From Candidatus Delongbacteria bacterium (GTDB taxonomy: Bacteria; UBA4055): a stretch of DNA of 61,780 nt. The stretch spans positions 1 to 61,780 of the forward strand of contig JAFGVM010000066.1 in NCBI GenBank assembly GCA_016937995.1, read 5' to 3'. The number at the start of each line of letters is the position of its first letter. Positions within the stretch are counted from its first letter, which is position 1. Position numbers and translations under genes: made by a program. Shown piece by piece: positions 20,501-28,263 of the stretch. The notes under the pieces are model-generated. The model ran no database searches, was not told the DNA's origin, and was given only the letters and a program-made list of their open reading frames with translations.

Positions 20501-21983
20501 AAGTCTGAGAAACTGCAGCCATTACATTATCAAAATCTTCGACAAATTCATTTCCTGTCGGTTCAGGTCTTCTTCTACCGGAATCATCTCTTGCACCAAG
20601 TTTCATTTCAGAAAATTTAATAGATTTCATCTTGCCGTTCTCACCGATGATCTCGATAGGATTTGTAAGGAATTTAAATTTAATTCCCTCCTCTTCTGCT
20701 GCAACTATCTCATGCTTTTCTGCCGGCATTTCTCTTCTTGTTCTACGATATATTAAAGTAACATCAGCACCGAGTCTTTTAGCTGTTCTTGCACAGTCAA
20801 TAGCGGTGTTTCCACCACCTACAATAGCAACTTTTTTACCGATATGGACTTTTTCACCCCAGTTCACTTTCTTAAGGAAATCAATACCACCGAAAACACC
20901 TTCAAGGTCTTCACCTTTTATTCTAAGTGATTTACTTAGTTGCGCACCGATACCGACGAAGAATGCTTTATATCCTTTCAGTCTAAGTGCTTCAATATCC
21001 TCATGAGAATTTATCGGATGATTAACCTTGAGATCAACACCTTCTTTCAATATCTGCTCAATTTCCCAGTCAAGTTCATCTCTGGATAATCTATATGGAG
21101 GGATGCAAGAACGCATCATACCACCTGCTTTAGCATCTTTCTCAAAGATAGTTACCTGATAACCTTTCTGAGCAAGATAATACGCACAGGTCATACCTGC
21201 AGGACCTGCACCAATGACAGCAATTTTTTCTCTTGTCTTTGCAACAGGAGCTTCTTTCTTATCAAATTCATCCTGATGAGAATGTACATAGTCAGCAATG
21301 AATCTTTTTATTGATCTGATAGCCAAAGGATCGTCATAGTCACCTCTTCTACAGTCAAGCTCACAAGGATTGTGACAAACTCTACCACAAACAGAAGGGA
21401 AAGGATTATTTTGTCTGATAAGGTCATAGGCTTCTTTATATTTTCCTTGAGATACCAGAGCTATATACCCCTGAACATGGATTCCTGAAGGGCAGGATAT
21501 CTGACAAGGAGGTAATTCGTTTTTATCAATTACAAAGGCATTTGGAGATGCTTGAGGATAAGGCTTATATATAGCTGTTTTTTCAACAAGTTTTTCGTCA
21601 AATATTGAAACAGTGTTAATGGGGCAGATAGAAGCACATTCACCACATCCGGTACATTTATCAAGGTCGACAAATCGTGCTCTTTTATTAACTTTAACCT
21701 TGAAATTACCTGCTTCTCCATCTACAGAAACAAGATCGGTATTTGTTAAAAGGTCTATATTCAAATGTCTTCCGGCTTCAACGAGTTTTGGAGAGATCAC
21801 ACACATTGCACAGTCATTCGTAGGGAATGTCTTGTCAAGCTGAGCCATAGTACCACCAATAGCCGGTGTTTCTTCCATTAAATATACTTTAAAGCCTGAT
21901 CCTGCAAGATCAAGAGAGGATTGTATCCCTGCAATTCCTGCTCCGATCACTAGTACGGAACCTACTTTGTCTTTACTTTCCAT
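17523..21983 (-). CDS. HdrA-GltD fusion, giant flavin/iron-sulfur electron-transfer subunit
   Basis: Protein of 1486 residues. HdrA N-terminal part: FAD motif GAGIAG near 15, the HdrA hallmark PTNDCAMC near 54-61 and a CTGCGECASIC cluster. Inserted next, at about 155-620, is a complete GltD/glutamate-synthase-beta-type module: CQISCPSGIHVQGY and CGRCHNPCELDC-like Fe-S ligands, GAGPAG for FAD, GGGNTAIDCAR for NAD(P)H and FAGGDVVQGPASVVEA. HdrA then resumes (CVGSR, YCSSVCC, VCHCGIN), followed by a second HdrA FAD domain (GGGLSGLTSA) and two C-terminal [4Fe-4S] sites (CVGCGMC, CKGCGSC). HdrA performs flavin-based electron bifurcation in heterodisulfide reductase complexes. The insert suggests that NAD(P)H can feed it directly. 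It is the last gene of the sulfur/Hdr cluster and follows an FrhB-like gene. Confidence 0.88.
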   Translation of the reverse strand: MESKDKVGSVLVIGAGIAGIQSSLDLAGSGFKVYLMEETPAIGGTMAQLDKTFPTNDCAMCVISPKLVEAGRHLNIDLLTNTDLVSVDGEAGNFKVKVNKRARFVDLDKCTGCGECASICPINTVSIFDEKLVEKTAIYKPYPQASPNAFVIDKNELPPCQISCPSGIHVQGYIALVSQGKYKEAYDLIRQNNPFPSVCGRVCHNPCELDCRRGDYDDPLAIRSIKRFIADYVHSHQDEFDKKEAPVAKTREKIAVIGAGPAGMTCAYYLAQKGYQVTIFEKDAKAGGMMRSCIPPYRLSRDELDWEIEQILKEGVDLKVNHPINSHEDIEALRLKGYKAFFVGIGAQLSKSLRIKGEDLEGVFGGIDFLKKVNWGEKVHIGKKVAIVGGGNTAIDCARTAKRLGADVTLIYRRTRREMPAEKHEIVAAEEEGIKFKFLTNPIEIIGENGKMKSIKFSEMKLGARDDSGRRRPEPTGNEFVEDFDNVMAAVSQTSDLKILEDSKVKTTPWNTIVANELTFGTNIPDVFAGGDVVQGPASVVEAVGQAYEAAISIERYLTGQDMEKGRVAKKDLIPAKEPQQFVMRQERKPMRFQEAEERIKNFDEHELGYSEEEVREEAKRCLECGICSGCMECVTVCEAEAIVHDMIDHEEEINVGSIIVATGAEKYDPTAMHEYGYGRFKNVVTSIQFERILAASGPYEGHLQRPADGKVPKKIAWIQCVGSRTEDSDMPYCSSVCCMYTMKEAIIAKEHVSSVEPTIFYMDIRAYGKDFDKYYDKAKDANVRFVRGRVGKIKEIEESGNLELYYVEDDGKNRIEEFDLVVLSIGLHPQNTSIELSDRLGVRLNEYNFIDNFGISPIQTTRPGIFVCGPAVSPKDIPETVMQASGAVANAAEILAEVRGTEITEKVYPEEIDVIGKKPRIGVFVCHCGINISSVVDVKSVVEFAKTLPNVVYASDNLFTCSQDTQEQMKEIIKEYKLNRVIVSSCSPSTHEELFQETMREAGLNKFLFDMANIRNQCSWVHKDDHPAATEKAKRLTKIAVSKGRLLEPLHSVALGVTQKALVVGGGLSGLTSALSIANQGYEVAIIEKSDRTGGNLNRLDENVEGKKVGDYLTELRDEVADNKLITIYTEAKIKDISGYVGNFTTTVHLNREDEDIKYDHGVIIIATGANESKPEEYLYGKNENVITQLEFEQDFEKNINEYKKMKNIVLVQCVGSRDENRPYCSRVCCTQSIKNAIRLKELNPKMNIHILYRDIRTYGFSEKYYREARDLGVVFVRYDIDTKPVIDIDAKQEMLKSKGLRATYKDHIMCKDTIMYPDRVILSSAMVPQEDAVELSQMLKIPLNEDNFFMEAHVKLRPVDFSAEGVFLAGLAHSPKGMEETISQAKAAAERATMIISSDEYIAEANIAKVDLDVCVGCGMCVSVCPYGAPELFWRNGKEFAHINSALCKGCGSCAAVCPSGAMQQLGFKEEQQLAMLTEALEVW

Positions 21984-22007
21984 GAAAAATTATCCTTTAT
22001 TTTTTTC

Positions 22008-22074
22008 GATCGTATGCGTTTCCAAATACAGACGCATAGTGATGCGTCTCTACGGAATCGTTGTTATACGATCT
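22008..22074. repeat. Nested palindromic intergenic element
   Basis: Outer inverted repeat GATCGTAT (22008-22015) / ATACGATC (22067-22074) encloses a perfect hairpin AGACGCAT-AGTG-ATGCGTCT (22030-22049) followed by CTAC. A similar AGACG...CGTCTCTAC palindrome occurs at 28550-28574, so this looks like a member of a dispersed palindromic repeat family. Confidence 0.6.
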
Positions 22075-22109
22075 GTGATTTCACTATATCAATTTTTATA
22101 AACCTTGAG

Positions 22110-23231
22110 CTACTTTATCAAAGAGTTTAATCTTGCTTGTGCTCTGGCTTTTTTTCTTATTGCAAATTCTTTAATTATATCTATCAAATAGTTACTTTCA
22201 ACTTTTTCGTGCATGCATTTATCATGCTTATTCTCAATATATCCTTTATAAAGAGCTTCTGAGTAAATTTCTCTACCCAGAGAATTTCTGATAAGTACCG
22301 TTGTAAATCCTTCGTCTGATCCAATGCCACCAACAGATATATCTGCATAATCGTTAGCAAAATCGTCACAGGCTATACAAGCCGGTCGTGCAATCTTTTC
22401 TATTACATCAAGCGGAACATGTATACAAATACCTGATTTCATATTCAATATCAATTTGTCTTTAATGTTTACCTTTACGATATCATCAATACAGATATTA
22501 TGTAACTTTGCAAATTCCTTTTTAGCAAGGTCTTCCAGTGTAAAACACTGTAAACAGAACAGACCTATAGTAAAGATCACCATATCTGAAGGAACTATGT
22601 TCATAAGCTGCATTTTTCGAATAGCTTTAATTTGACAAGGGGTGCCAACTAAAGCAAGTTTCTTCATATTCTTTTTGGCAGATTCCCGGATCACTTTTAT
22701 AACCGGAAAGCAAGATTTATATTCACTTCCTAATTTGTCCAGATGTAATGCTTCTGAATAATATGAACCGGCAGTTTCAAGCAATTCTTCTTTTGAAGTA
22801 GCTATTGTAGGACCATTACCACATGCTCCGATCCTTTTTGAAACGATCGCACCATCGATCTTGTTACTTTCAATCAAATAAGACAACAGCGAAGTTACTA
22901 CACCACCGTCTGTTGCTACCTTTTTAACATCTATATCAGTAGAACGGGCTGAAAAAACATCGATCCAATTTCCTATAGGAAATTTAGCATCGAATTTTTG
23001 CTTAAGTTCTTCCTCCAATCGTTTTGTCTGAGGGCAGATAAGGTAACAAATTCCGCCTTGCAGGCATTTTTCCTGGTCAGAATATTTCGGATAACCATCT
23101 TCACCAATTTCTAAAGCATTTATTCCATTAGCACTACAGAATGAAACACAACCTCCACAACGATTGCAAAGATCTTTGCCGATCACTTCTGTTAAAAGAT
23201 TATTGAAGCTAATACCGATATTCTTTTCCAC
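22110..23231 (-). CDS. FrhB/FdhB-family Fe-S flavoprotein
   Basis: Protein of 373 residues starting at GTG, with GGAGGGA 5 bases upstream. Ferredoxin part: C22, C25, C28 and C32 (CNRCGGCVSFC), then C56, C62 and C66. The middle and C-terminal parts are the coenzyme F420 hydrogenase beta-subunit (FrhB) fold: ATDGGVVTSLLSYLIE near 105, GTPCQIKAIRK near 200, and CIACDDFANDYADISVGGIG near 295. Family members pass electrons between Fe-S clusters and flavin or F420-like hydrides, and often serve HdrA complexes. It precedes the HdrA-GltD fusion in the same direction with only repeat DNA between, so it is a plausible electron-input partner. F420 use is not shown. Confidence 0.82.
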   Translation of the reverse strand: MEKNIGISFNNLLTEVIGKDLCNRCGGCVSFCSANGINALEIGEDGYPKYSDQEKCLQGGICYLICPQTKRLEEELKQKFDAKFPIGNWIDVFSARSTDIDVKKVATDGGVVTSLLSYLIESNKIDGAIVSKRIGACGNGPTIATSKEELLETAGSYYSEALHLDKLGSEYKSCFPVIKVIRESAKKNMKKLALVGTPCQIKAIRKMQLMNIVPSDMVIFTIGLFCLQCFTLEDLAKKEFAKLHNICIDDIVKVNIKDKLILNMKSGICIHVPLDVIEKIARPACIACDDFANDYADISVGGIGSDEGFTTVLIRNSLGREIYSEALYKGYIENKHDKCMHEKVESNYLIDIIKEFAIRKKARAQARLNSLIK

Positions 23232-23268
23232 TTTATCCCTCCGGGATCATTAATTATTGAAATAAGAT

Positions 23269-23292
23269 CAAAGGGCAAATTTATGCCCTTTG
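23269..23292 (-). terminator. Hairpin after the two-domain rhodanese gene
   Basis: CAAAGGGCA (23269-23277) pairs with TGCCCTTTG (23284-23292) around a 6-base loop, between the rhodanese stop and the FrhB-like start. It has no strong T-run, so termination may be partial. Confidence 0.5.
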
Positions 23293-23303
23293 AATTTCAA
23301 AAG

Positions 23304-24161
23304 TTATTTGATAGGATTATCTTTTCCGACGTTCCACTCATAATAAGCACCATCATATACTTTTACATTTTTAAATCCTGCTACATCTGTTAAAGCCATG
23401 AATACGATACCAGCTCTCACACTTGAAGCACAATAAAGAATTATTTCTTTATCGGCAGTAATACCTGCAGATTTTGCAGCGGCAATGATCTCATCCTTAG
23501 ATTTTAAAACACCATCTTCTTTGAAAACATTTACATGGTCAAAATTAACTGCACCTTCAATGTGACCTTTTTTATTAATGTTAGCATCATCTTTTTCTTT
23601 ACCGTTGTATTCATCAGCGCTTCTAACATCAACAATAACAACCTTATCATTTTTCAGGTTGGCTTTAACATATTCTATATCCGCATAAATTGCTGAATTA
23701 ACAGCAGGTGTGAATGTTGCAGCTTCGATCTCAGTTGCTTTTCCTGTGATCGGTTTTCTTGCCTTTTTCCAGCCCTTAATATGTCCGTCAAGAATGTCGA
23801 CATCCTTAGCGCCCATATATTTAAGTATCCAGTATAATCTTCCGGCTGCTTTATTTGATCCTGTATCATAAATAATGATCTTTTTATCAGCACTAATTCC
23901 CTGCTCACCCAGGATCTTTGCGATCTCTGCTGCAGGTTTCAGCATACTCTTGATACCCTCGGTATTATATAAAGCAGCATGATCAATGTTAACAGCACCT
24001 TCAATATGTTTTTTGCTGTAATCCGCAACAGGTTTTGTTGAGACAATAATTGCTTTTCCGTCCTTAGAAAGCTTAGCAGCATCTTTTGCAGATATTATAC
24101 CTGCAAAAACAAATTGAACACTGATCAACAGTACTACGATTATTCCAATATATTTTTTCAT
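23304..24161 (-). CDS. Exported two-domain rhodanese with one inactive domain
   Basis: Protein of 285 residues with a signal peptide (1-20), so it is probably periplasmic. There are two rhodanese domains. In the first the catalytic Cys is replaced by Asp99 (IIIYDTGSNKA). The second has the active Cys244 in ILYCASSVRAG. This is the 3-mercaptopyruvate/thiosulfate sulfurtransferase arrangement (inactive N-domain, active C-domain). It would take sulfane sulfur as a Cys persulfide and pass it on. The start is preceded by AAGGAT. It lies 16 bases downstream of the porin gene, which suggests that both handle the same imported sulfur compound. Confidence 0.88.
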   Translation of the reverse strand: MKKYIGIIVVLLISVQFVFAGIISAKDAAKLSKDGKAIIVSTKPVADYSKKHIEGAVNIDHAALYNTEGIKSMLKPAAEIAKILGEQGISADKKIIIYDTGSNKAAGRLYWILKYMGAKDVDILDGHIKGWKKARKPITGKATEIEAATFTPAVNSAIYADIEYVKANLKNDKVVIVDVRSADEYNGKEKDDANINKKGHIEGAVNFDHVNVFKEDGVLKSKDEIIAAAKSAGITADKEIILYCASSVRAGIVFMALTDVAGFKNVKVYDGAYYEWNVGKDNPIK

Positions 24162-24177
24162 TTTTTATCCTTCTGGT

Positions 24178-25227
24178 TTAAAACTTAACCTGTAATTGAA
24201 CAAGGATTTCGTCATTTTTCACTTCAACTTCTTCTGCTTTGTACAAATAGTTTATTTGTAATCTTGTCCAATCGTTAAAGAAGTAATTTAATCCCCAAGT
24301 TATTATACTTTGAGAATCTAGATCTTCATCAATGTCAGGATCAAAAGTTTCATATTTAATTACTGGTTGAAGATCCCATTCTGTCATATACATTGCCTGT
24401 AAAAAATATCCATCTCTTTGGATTGAACCTGTGTGGAACTCCACTTCTTCGCCACTTCAACCGCCGCCTGTTGTATAAGAACCTTCGTCTTTACCTTGAA
24501 TGTATTCAGCCTGTAATAAAAAATTATCATATTTGAATTCTAATTCTCCTCCAAAACGAGTTTTTTCATCATCTGGCTCGCCAGCAACAATAGGAGCAGA
24601 TGTTCCAAATTTATAACTACCACCAATACTGATCATATCATGTGGTGTTATTACTAACCTGCCAGTAAATGCTTTATTATTGTTGTCATCTAGGTCTCCA
24701 AGTTCGTTTCTTTTTGTCGCATTAGTGAGTGAAAGACCATATTTAAGGTATGTTCCATATTTCCCATTAATCATAATACCCATATCTCTATCAGGATATA
24801 CTAAGGTATTTACAACTGTAGATCTTTTAATCGTATGCAAAGATTGACATGGTGTGTTCATTTCAAGACCAAAAACAGATTTGAATCTACCTAACGAAAT
24901 TTTTGCATAAGGATCAAGTCTTGAATATGTTGCAAATCCATCAATCAAATAAGGGATTCCGTCTTCTGAAGCATATGGGCTAAGTTCCATTAAAAGGTAG
25001 TAACTAAAATCGTAAGGTATATTACCCACAACACCCAAACGAGCTCTGTTAAACGAAAAAGTTGTCAGATCTTCAACATTATTTTTGTACTGATGATATT
25101 CAAATTGTGATTGTAAATATCCAACGACACTAACACCTTCATCAGAAGAAGCTTCCATGCATTGTGAATATATTACTGAAGTTAACGATGCTACAATCAA
25201 AAAAGACAATAAAAATATTTTCTTCAT
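24178..25227 (-). CDS. Porin with in-frame UGA, candidate exported selenoprotein
   Basis: One frame of 350 codons broken only by a TGA at codon 257 (24457-24459, minus strand). Upstream part: signal peptide (1-21, ending YSQC) and alternating beta-strands with GRFKSVFGLE and VYPDRDMGIMINGKYG, resembling the phosphate-selective porin O/P family. Downstream part: four or five more strands ending in Phe, the usual outer-membrane barrel C-terminus. Neither piece is a sensible porin alone. The TGA lies in GGG-U-SGEEVE, a glycine-rich probable surface loop. A GTGG-AGTT-CCAC hairpin follows (24433-24444), with G as second loop base 20 bases after the U of UGA, within the bacterial SECIS rule. Other Cys residues are C23 and one in TPCQSLH. 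Alternatives are a nonsense mutation or sequencing error. Confidence 0.6.
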
Positions 25228-25250
25228 TTGATCTCCTTTAAATTAATAAA

Positions 25251-25278
25251 AGAAGTAGGAACTCTCGTTCCCACTTCT
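25251..25278 (-). terminator. Strong hairpin between rhodanese lipoprotein and porin genes
   Basis: On the minus strand AGAAGTGGGAAC-GAGA-GTTCCTACTTCT forms a 12-bp stem (one G.U) followed by TTTATT. It is a good intrinsic terminator, yet the porin start lies only 24 bases further on, so the porin probably depends on read-through or RNA processing. Confidence 0.7.
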
Positions 25279-25291
25279 AATAGTTTTTCAA

Positions 25292-26305
25292 TTATGGTGA
25301 AACTTCCAATGGAAGGTCAACAATAGCTGCTGCATCCCACTTATGTGTCTCAAGATCATCATATATCATTGAGTTTGCACCGTTTTTTAAACTAACAGCA
25401 TCAAATCCAAGCACATTAAGATAAGCAGTGATCATTGAAGAAGTTTGACCTGTCCAACAATACGTTACTATTTGCTTGCTAGGATCAAGATTAGTTATCT
25501 CCAAAGGATTTATTCTGTATGCGCCATCAATATTACCATAAAACTCTACATCAGTTGTTGTCCAGTAGTTGTTAATGAAATATTGAGTTGGATCTGCAAG
25601 AACTGTAGTAGCTGCGATACCTTTAAATCCACCGGCTAACATTGCATTAACTCTTTCGGCTAATATCTCAGCACCGTCCGTAGAAGCAACAGTTAAATCA
25701 AAATCAGGAAGATCAAAAACGATATTATCAGCGATATCGCCAGGTGCTGCTGTCCAATTAGGATCGTCCAGCTGAGAACATGAAGCAGACCAGCTATCAT
25801 ATTTTGTTATTATTGTATCTGCAACAGCATCCATTACATCAGTATGCCATCCACTCATTCCCCACATGATAGAGAAAGCATCTGAATATCCGGACAATCT
25901 TAAAGCAACCACCGCATGACATGCTGATTGTCCACTGTAGCAAACTACTGCAATAGTTTTATCTCCTGCGTTTGCAGCAGCAGTAACGACATCAGTAAAA
26001 GGAACATTTACCGCACTTGGAATATGTCCAGCAGCGTAAGCTGAAGCTGATCTGATATCCATGATGTAATAATCATTTAAAGGATCAGTGTCAGTCATGA
26101 TATCATTTACTGAACTTGCTGTTTTAATCCATGATGTAAGAACAGAAGTGATATCCATTCCATTGTCTTCCATATAATCCTGCATAATTTCGAATGCCGT
26201 TAGTGTAGGTACCGCAGGATCATCACTATCATCCTTACAACTTGTTAAGAAGATGCTCGTTAGTGCGAACATTACTACAAGTAACATTGTCCATTTCTTT
26301 TTCAT
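25292..26305 (-). CDS. Rhodanese lipoprotein with two active-site domains
   Basis: Protein of 337 residues. The leader ends in the lipobox LTSC (C23) followed by an acidic KDDSDDP linker, so it should be a lipoprotein. Two rhodanese-like domains: the first (about 45-160) has DIRSASAYAAGHIPSAVNVPF and the active loop CYSGQSAC (C122, with C129 as a possible resolving thiol); the second (about 195-330) has YCWTGQTS with C283. Both loops keep Cys, unlike the neighbouring two-domain rhodanese. The role is presumably capture or transfer of sulfane sulfur at the cell envelope. It sits between another rhodanese lipoprotein and the porin, and a strong hairpin follows it. Confidence 0.88.
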   Translation of the reverse strand: MKKKWTMLLVVMFALTSIFLTSCKDDSDDPAVPTLTAFEIMQDYMEDNGMDITSVLTSWIKTASSVNDIMTDTDPLNDYYIMDIRSASAYAAGHIPSAVNVPFTDVVTAAANAGDKTIAVVCYSGQSACHAVVALRLSGYSDAFSIMWGMSGWHTDVMDAVADTIITKYDSWSASCSQLDDPNWTAAPGDIADNIVFDLPDFDLTVASTDGAEILAERVNAMLAGGFKGIAATTVLADPTQYFINNYWTTTDVEFYGNIDGAYRINPLEITNLDPSKQIVTYCWTGQTSSMITAYLNVLGFDAVSLKNGANSMIYDDLETHKWDAAAIVDLPLEVSP

Positions 26306-26447
26306 TTTTTACCCCTTTTTCTATATTTTAGCCACAACCACTAGAGCATTATTGCTCCAGGTCTACCCATTATTTAAGAGTTTTGAGTTGTGGGTTTTGA
26401 GTTATGGGTTGTTTTCTCACAACTGACAACTCTCCACTCACAACTGA

Positions 26448-26475
26448 GAATTAAAGGCGTACAGCCTTTTAATTC
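26448..26475 (-). promoter_or_regulatory. Hairpin just after UGA of the rhodanese lipoprotein (SECIS-like)
   Basis: On the minus strand GAATTAAAAGGC-TGTAC-GCCTTTAATTC follows TGA-GGC-TA. The stem has one bulged A. The loop carries G as its second base, 21 bases from the U of UGA. This fits the bacterial SECIS spacing rule. It lacks a T-run, which argues against a standard terminator. Confidence 0.4.
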
Positions 26476-26480
26476 TAGCC

Positions 26481-27023
26481 TCAACCACCTTCGTCGACTT
26501 CTTCTTCCTCGACGTCAGGAGCTGAAGGATCGAGCCATTTTTTGTAACCGCCTTTTAGGCTCTTTACATTTTTATAACCCATTTTCATCAGAGTATGAGC
26601 CGCAAGTGCAGCTCTTCCGCCTGATAAACAATAAACTACTATTTCCTCATCTTTTTCAGGCATATCGACCATCAGATCATCATTCCAGAACTTCTTGTTG
26701 TCGATCTTAAATTCAAGAAAACCTCTTGGAACGTTCACAGTAAATGCTTCAGGATAAGGGAATTCATCAGTTTCTTCATCAGCCTGATTGATAAAACCTT
26801 CGTCAAATTCTGAAGGTTCTCTTACATCGATGACCAAACGGAGCTCTTTGTTATCAAGTTTTGCCTTGAAATCCTCGTAAGATATCTCTGTAATATCCTT
26901 CTTAGCTTCCTGAACCATTTGCTTATTAGATGGATAAACACCATTCTCAGCAAAACCGCTTCCGCACCCAACTACAAAAAGGAGTGCTGAAAGCAATGCA
27001 GATAAATAAACAAGTCTTTTCAT
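26481..27023 (-). CDS. Single-domain rhodanese lipoprotein, possibly ending in Sec-Gly
   Basis: Start is ATG 27023, preceded by AAAGGAG; an upstream in-frame start would overlap YeeE. The leader ends in lipobox VVGC (C20). One rhodanese domain (about 40-165) carries DVREPSEFDEGFI and the active loop YCLSGGRAAL (C132). An acidic tail EEEEVDEGG runs to a TGA (26481-26483). The next codons are GGC and TAG, so read-through would add only Sec-Gly, giving a C-terminal GG-U-G, and a SECIS-like hairpin follows. If UGA is a plain stop the protein has 180 residues. It probably moves sulfane sulfur in the periplasm. It directly follows the YeeE transporter gene, which fits a transfer role next to sulfur uptake. 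Confidence 0.85.
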   Translation of the reverse strand: MKRLVYLSALLSALLFVVGCGSGFAENGVYPSNKQMVQEAKKDITEISYEDFKAKLDNKELRLVIDVREPSEFDEGFINQADEETDEFPYPEAFTVNVPRGFLEFKIDNKKFWNDDLMVDMPEKDEEIVVYCLSGGRAALAAHTLMKMGYKNVKSLKGGYKKWLDPSAPDVEEEEVDEGG

Positions 27024-27039
27024 CTTATTCTCCTTTAAG

Positions 27040-28251
27040 TTATAGAGCGGAAAATTTTCCGGTCTTCTCATTCCATTTTACGAATATATATGCCAGTAGT
27101 ATGAATCCAAGAACCATTAACACAGATCCTGTATAACCTAAATAATCAGGTAAGAAGATCTTCTGAGATTCAGGTAGAAAACTTTCAAATACAGGAACAA
27201 TGAAAACCTTTGATACAGGTGCCATAACAGTAAAACCAAGTATAGACATCCATAGCTTTAGATGACCTTCACCGGCTCTCCATAAAGTACCGATCGCACA
27301 TCCACCTGCTATAGTCATTCCAAGTCCGAATATCGTACCACCGATAAGTGCCTTTGACCAGAAACTAGGATAAACAGCCTTCATTTCGATAGCTCTAACA
27401 GCTGTCTCAGCTACATTTCCCACACCGAAATACTTTAGTACCGTAAATCCGAAGATAAGTATAAGTAAACCGATCATGATAGCTACCGGAGCAGAGGATT
27501 CACCTGTCATAAAAGGTTCTCTGAATGCTCTGACGATACAGTATCTTGATCTCTGCAGGATAAATCCAAGAGTCAGACCTATGATAATGTGCCATCCGAG
27601 TATCTTCATAGCCGCAGAACCCTCTGCATTATAACCGCTGATAACATAGATAATTCCAGCTAGTAAAATCCAGGCAAGCCATCTCTGCCATCCCATGCCT
27701 TCTTTAGTTCCAGGCAAGAAAGTATATGACTTACCCATACTTACGTTTGGAAATGCTTCCATTTCCCAGAGGATATATTTCATCGCAAGAAAAGTACCGA
27801 TCAAAAATCCAGCAGTCAAAAATAATGCTCCGCCTGATAAAGCCGGAACACCAGTGAAGAATCCACCTGTAGTACAGCCAACACCGACCATTGATCCTAT
27901 ACCCATTAAAGCGCCACCTATCAAACCTTTAACAAGTTCTCCCTTAGGTGCTATCTTGATGCTAAATTCCTTTGAGAAAAGAGAAGATACAAACGCTCCA
28001 AGTACGATCATGATATTGAGAATAGCGACAGTGTGCATATTGATCGCTGTTGAAGTTCCTAGACTATCTACTCCCATAGACCCGAAAAGATTCTGACCGA
28101 TATTTAAATATCCTCCGCTTCCTCCCCAGGGATACTTAATTACAAAAAGCAGAATATTGAGAATAGCAAGAAGAACACCACCGAACCACATTGGCCAGCT
28201 TTTTGCAAAGATACTGTCATATAATTCTCTTAATATACCTTTTTTAAACAC
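27040..28251 (-). CDS. yedE: YeeE/YedE-family sulfur-compound transporter
   Basis: Inner-membrane protein of 403 residues with many helices and two homologous halves. It starts at GTG behind GGAG. The conserved cysteines of the YeeE family are present: C126 (GVGCTTGG), C238 (RSRYC) and C318 (AGGCAIGTLWRAGEG). YeeE itself imports thiosulfate by relaying it across these thiols. The YedE branch, linked to tusA and dsrE, is thought to move sulfur or selenium species. Here it lies between tusA (13 bases upstream) and a rhodanese lipoprotein, a direct sulfur-relay context. The transported species (thiosulfate, polysulfide or a selenium analogue) cannot be read from the sequence. Confidence 0.9.
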   Translation of the reverse strand: MFKKGILRELYDSIFAKSWPMWFGGVLLAILNILLFVIKYPWGGSGGYLNIGQNLFGSMGVDSLGTSTAINMHTVAILNIMIVLGAFVSSLFSKEFSIKIAPKGELVKGLIGGALMGIGSMVGVGCTTGGFFTGVPALSGGALFLTAGFLIGTFLAMKYILWEMEAFPNVSMGKSYTFLPGTKEGMGWQRWLAWILLAGIIYVISGYNAEGSAAMKILGWHIIIGLTLGFILQRSRYCIVRAFREPFMTGESSAPVAIMIGLLILIFGFTVLKYFGVGNVAETAVRAIEMKAVYPSFWSKALIGGTIFGLGMTIAGGCAIGTLWRAGEGHLKLWMSILGFTVMAPVSKVFIVPVFESFLPESQKIFLPDYLGYTGSVLMVLGFILLAYIFVKWNEKTGKFSAL

Positions 28252-28263
28252 GGTATACTCCTA

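Noticed and set aside
24457-24459. Porin TGA as a normal gene end, with a separate small gene downstream
   Set aside because: The downstream piece has no start with a ribosome binding site, is in the same frame, and supplies the last barrel strands and C-terminal Phe missing from the upstream piece.
26390-26440. Short coding frame in the text of repeated GTTGTGAGTT-like words
   Set aside because: Low-complexity repeats of AACTCACAACT type between genes, with no ribosome binding site and overlap with the rhodanese gene on the other strand.
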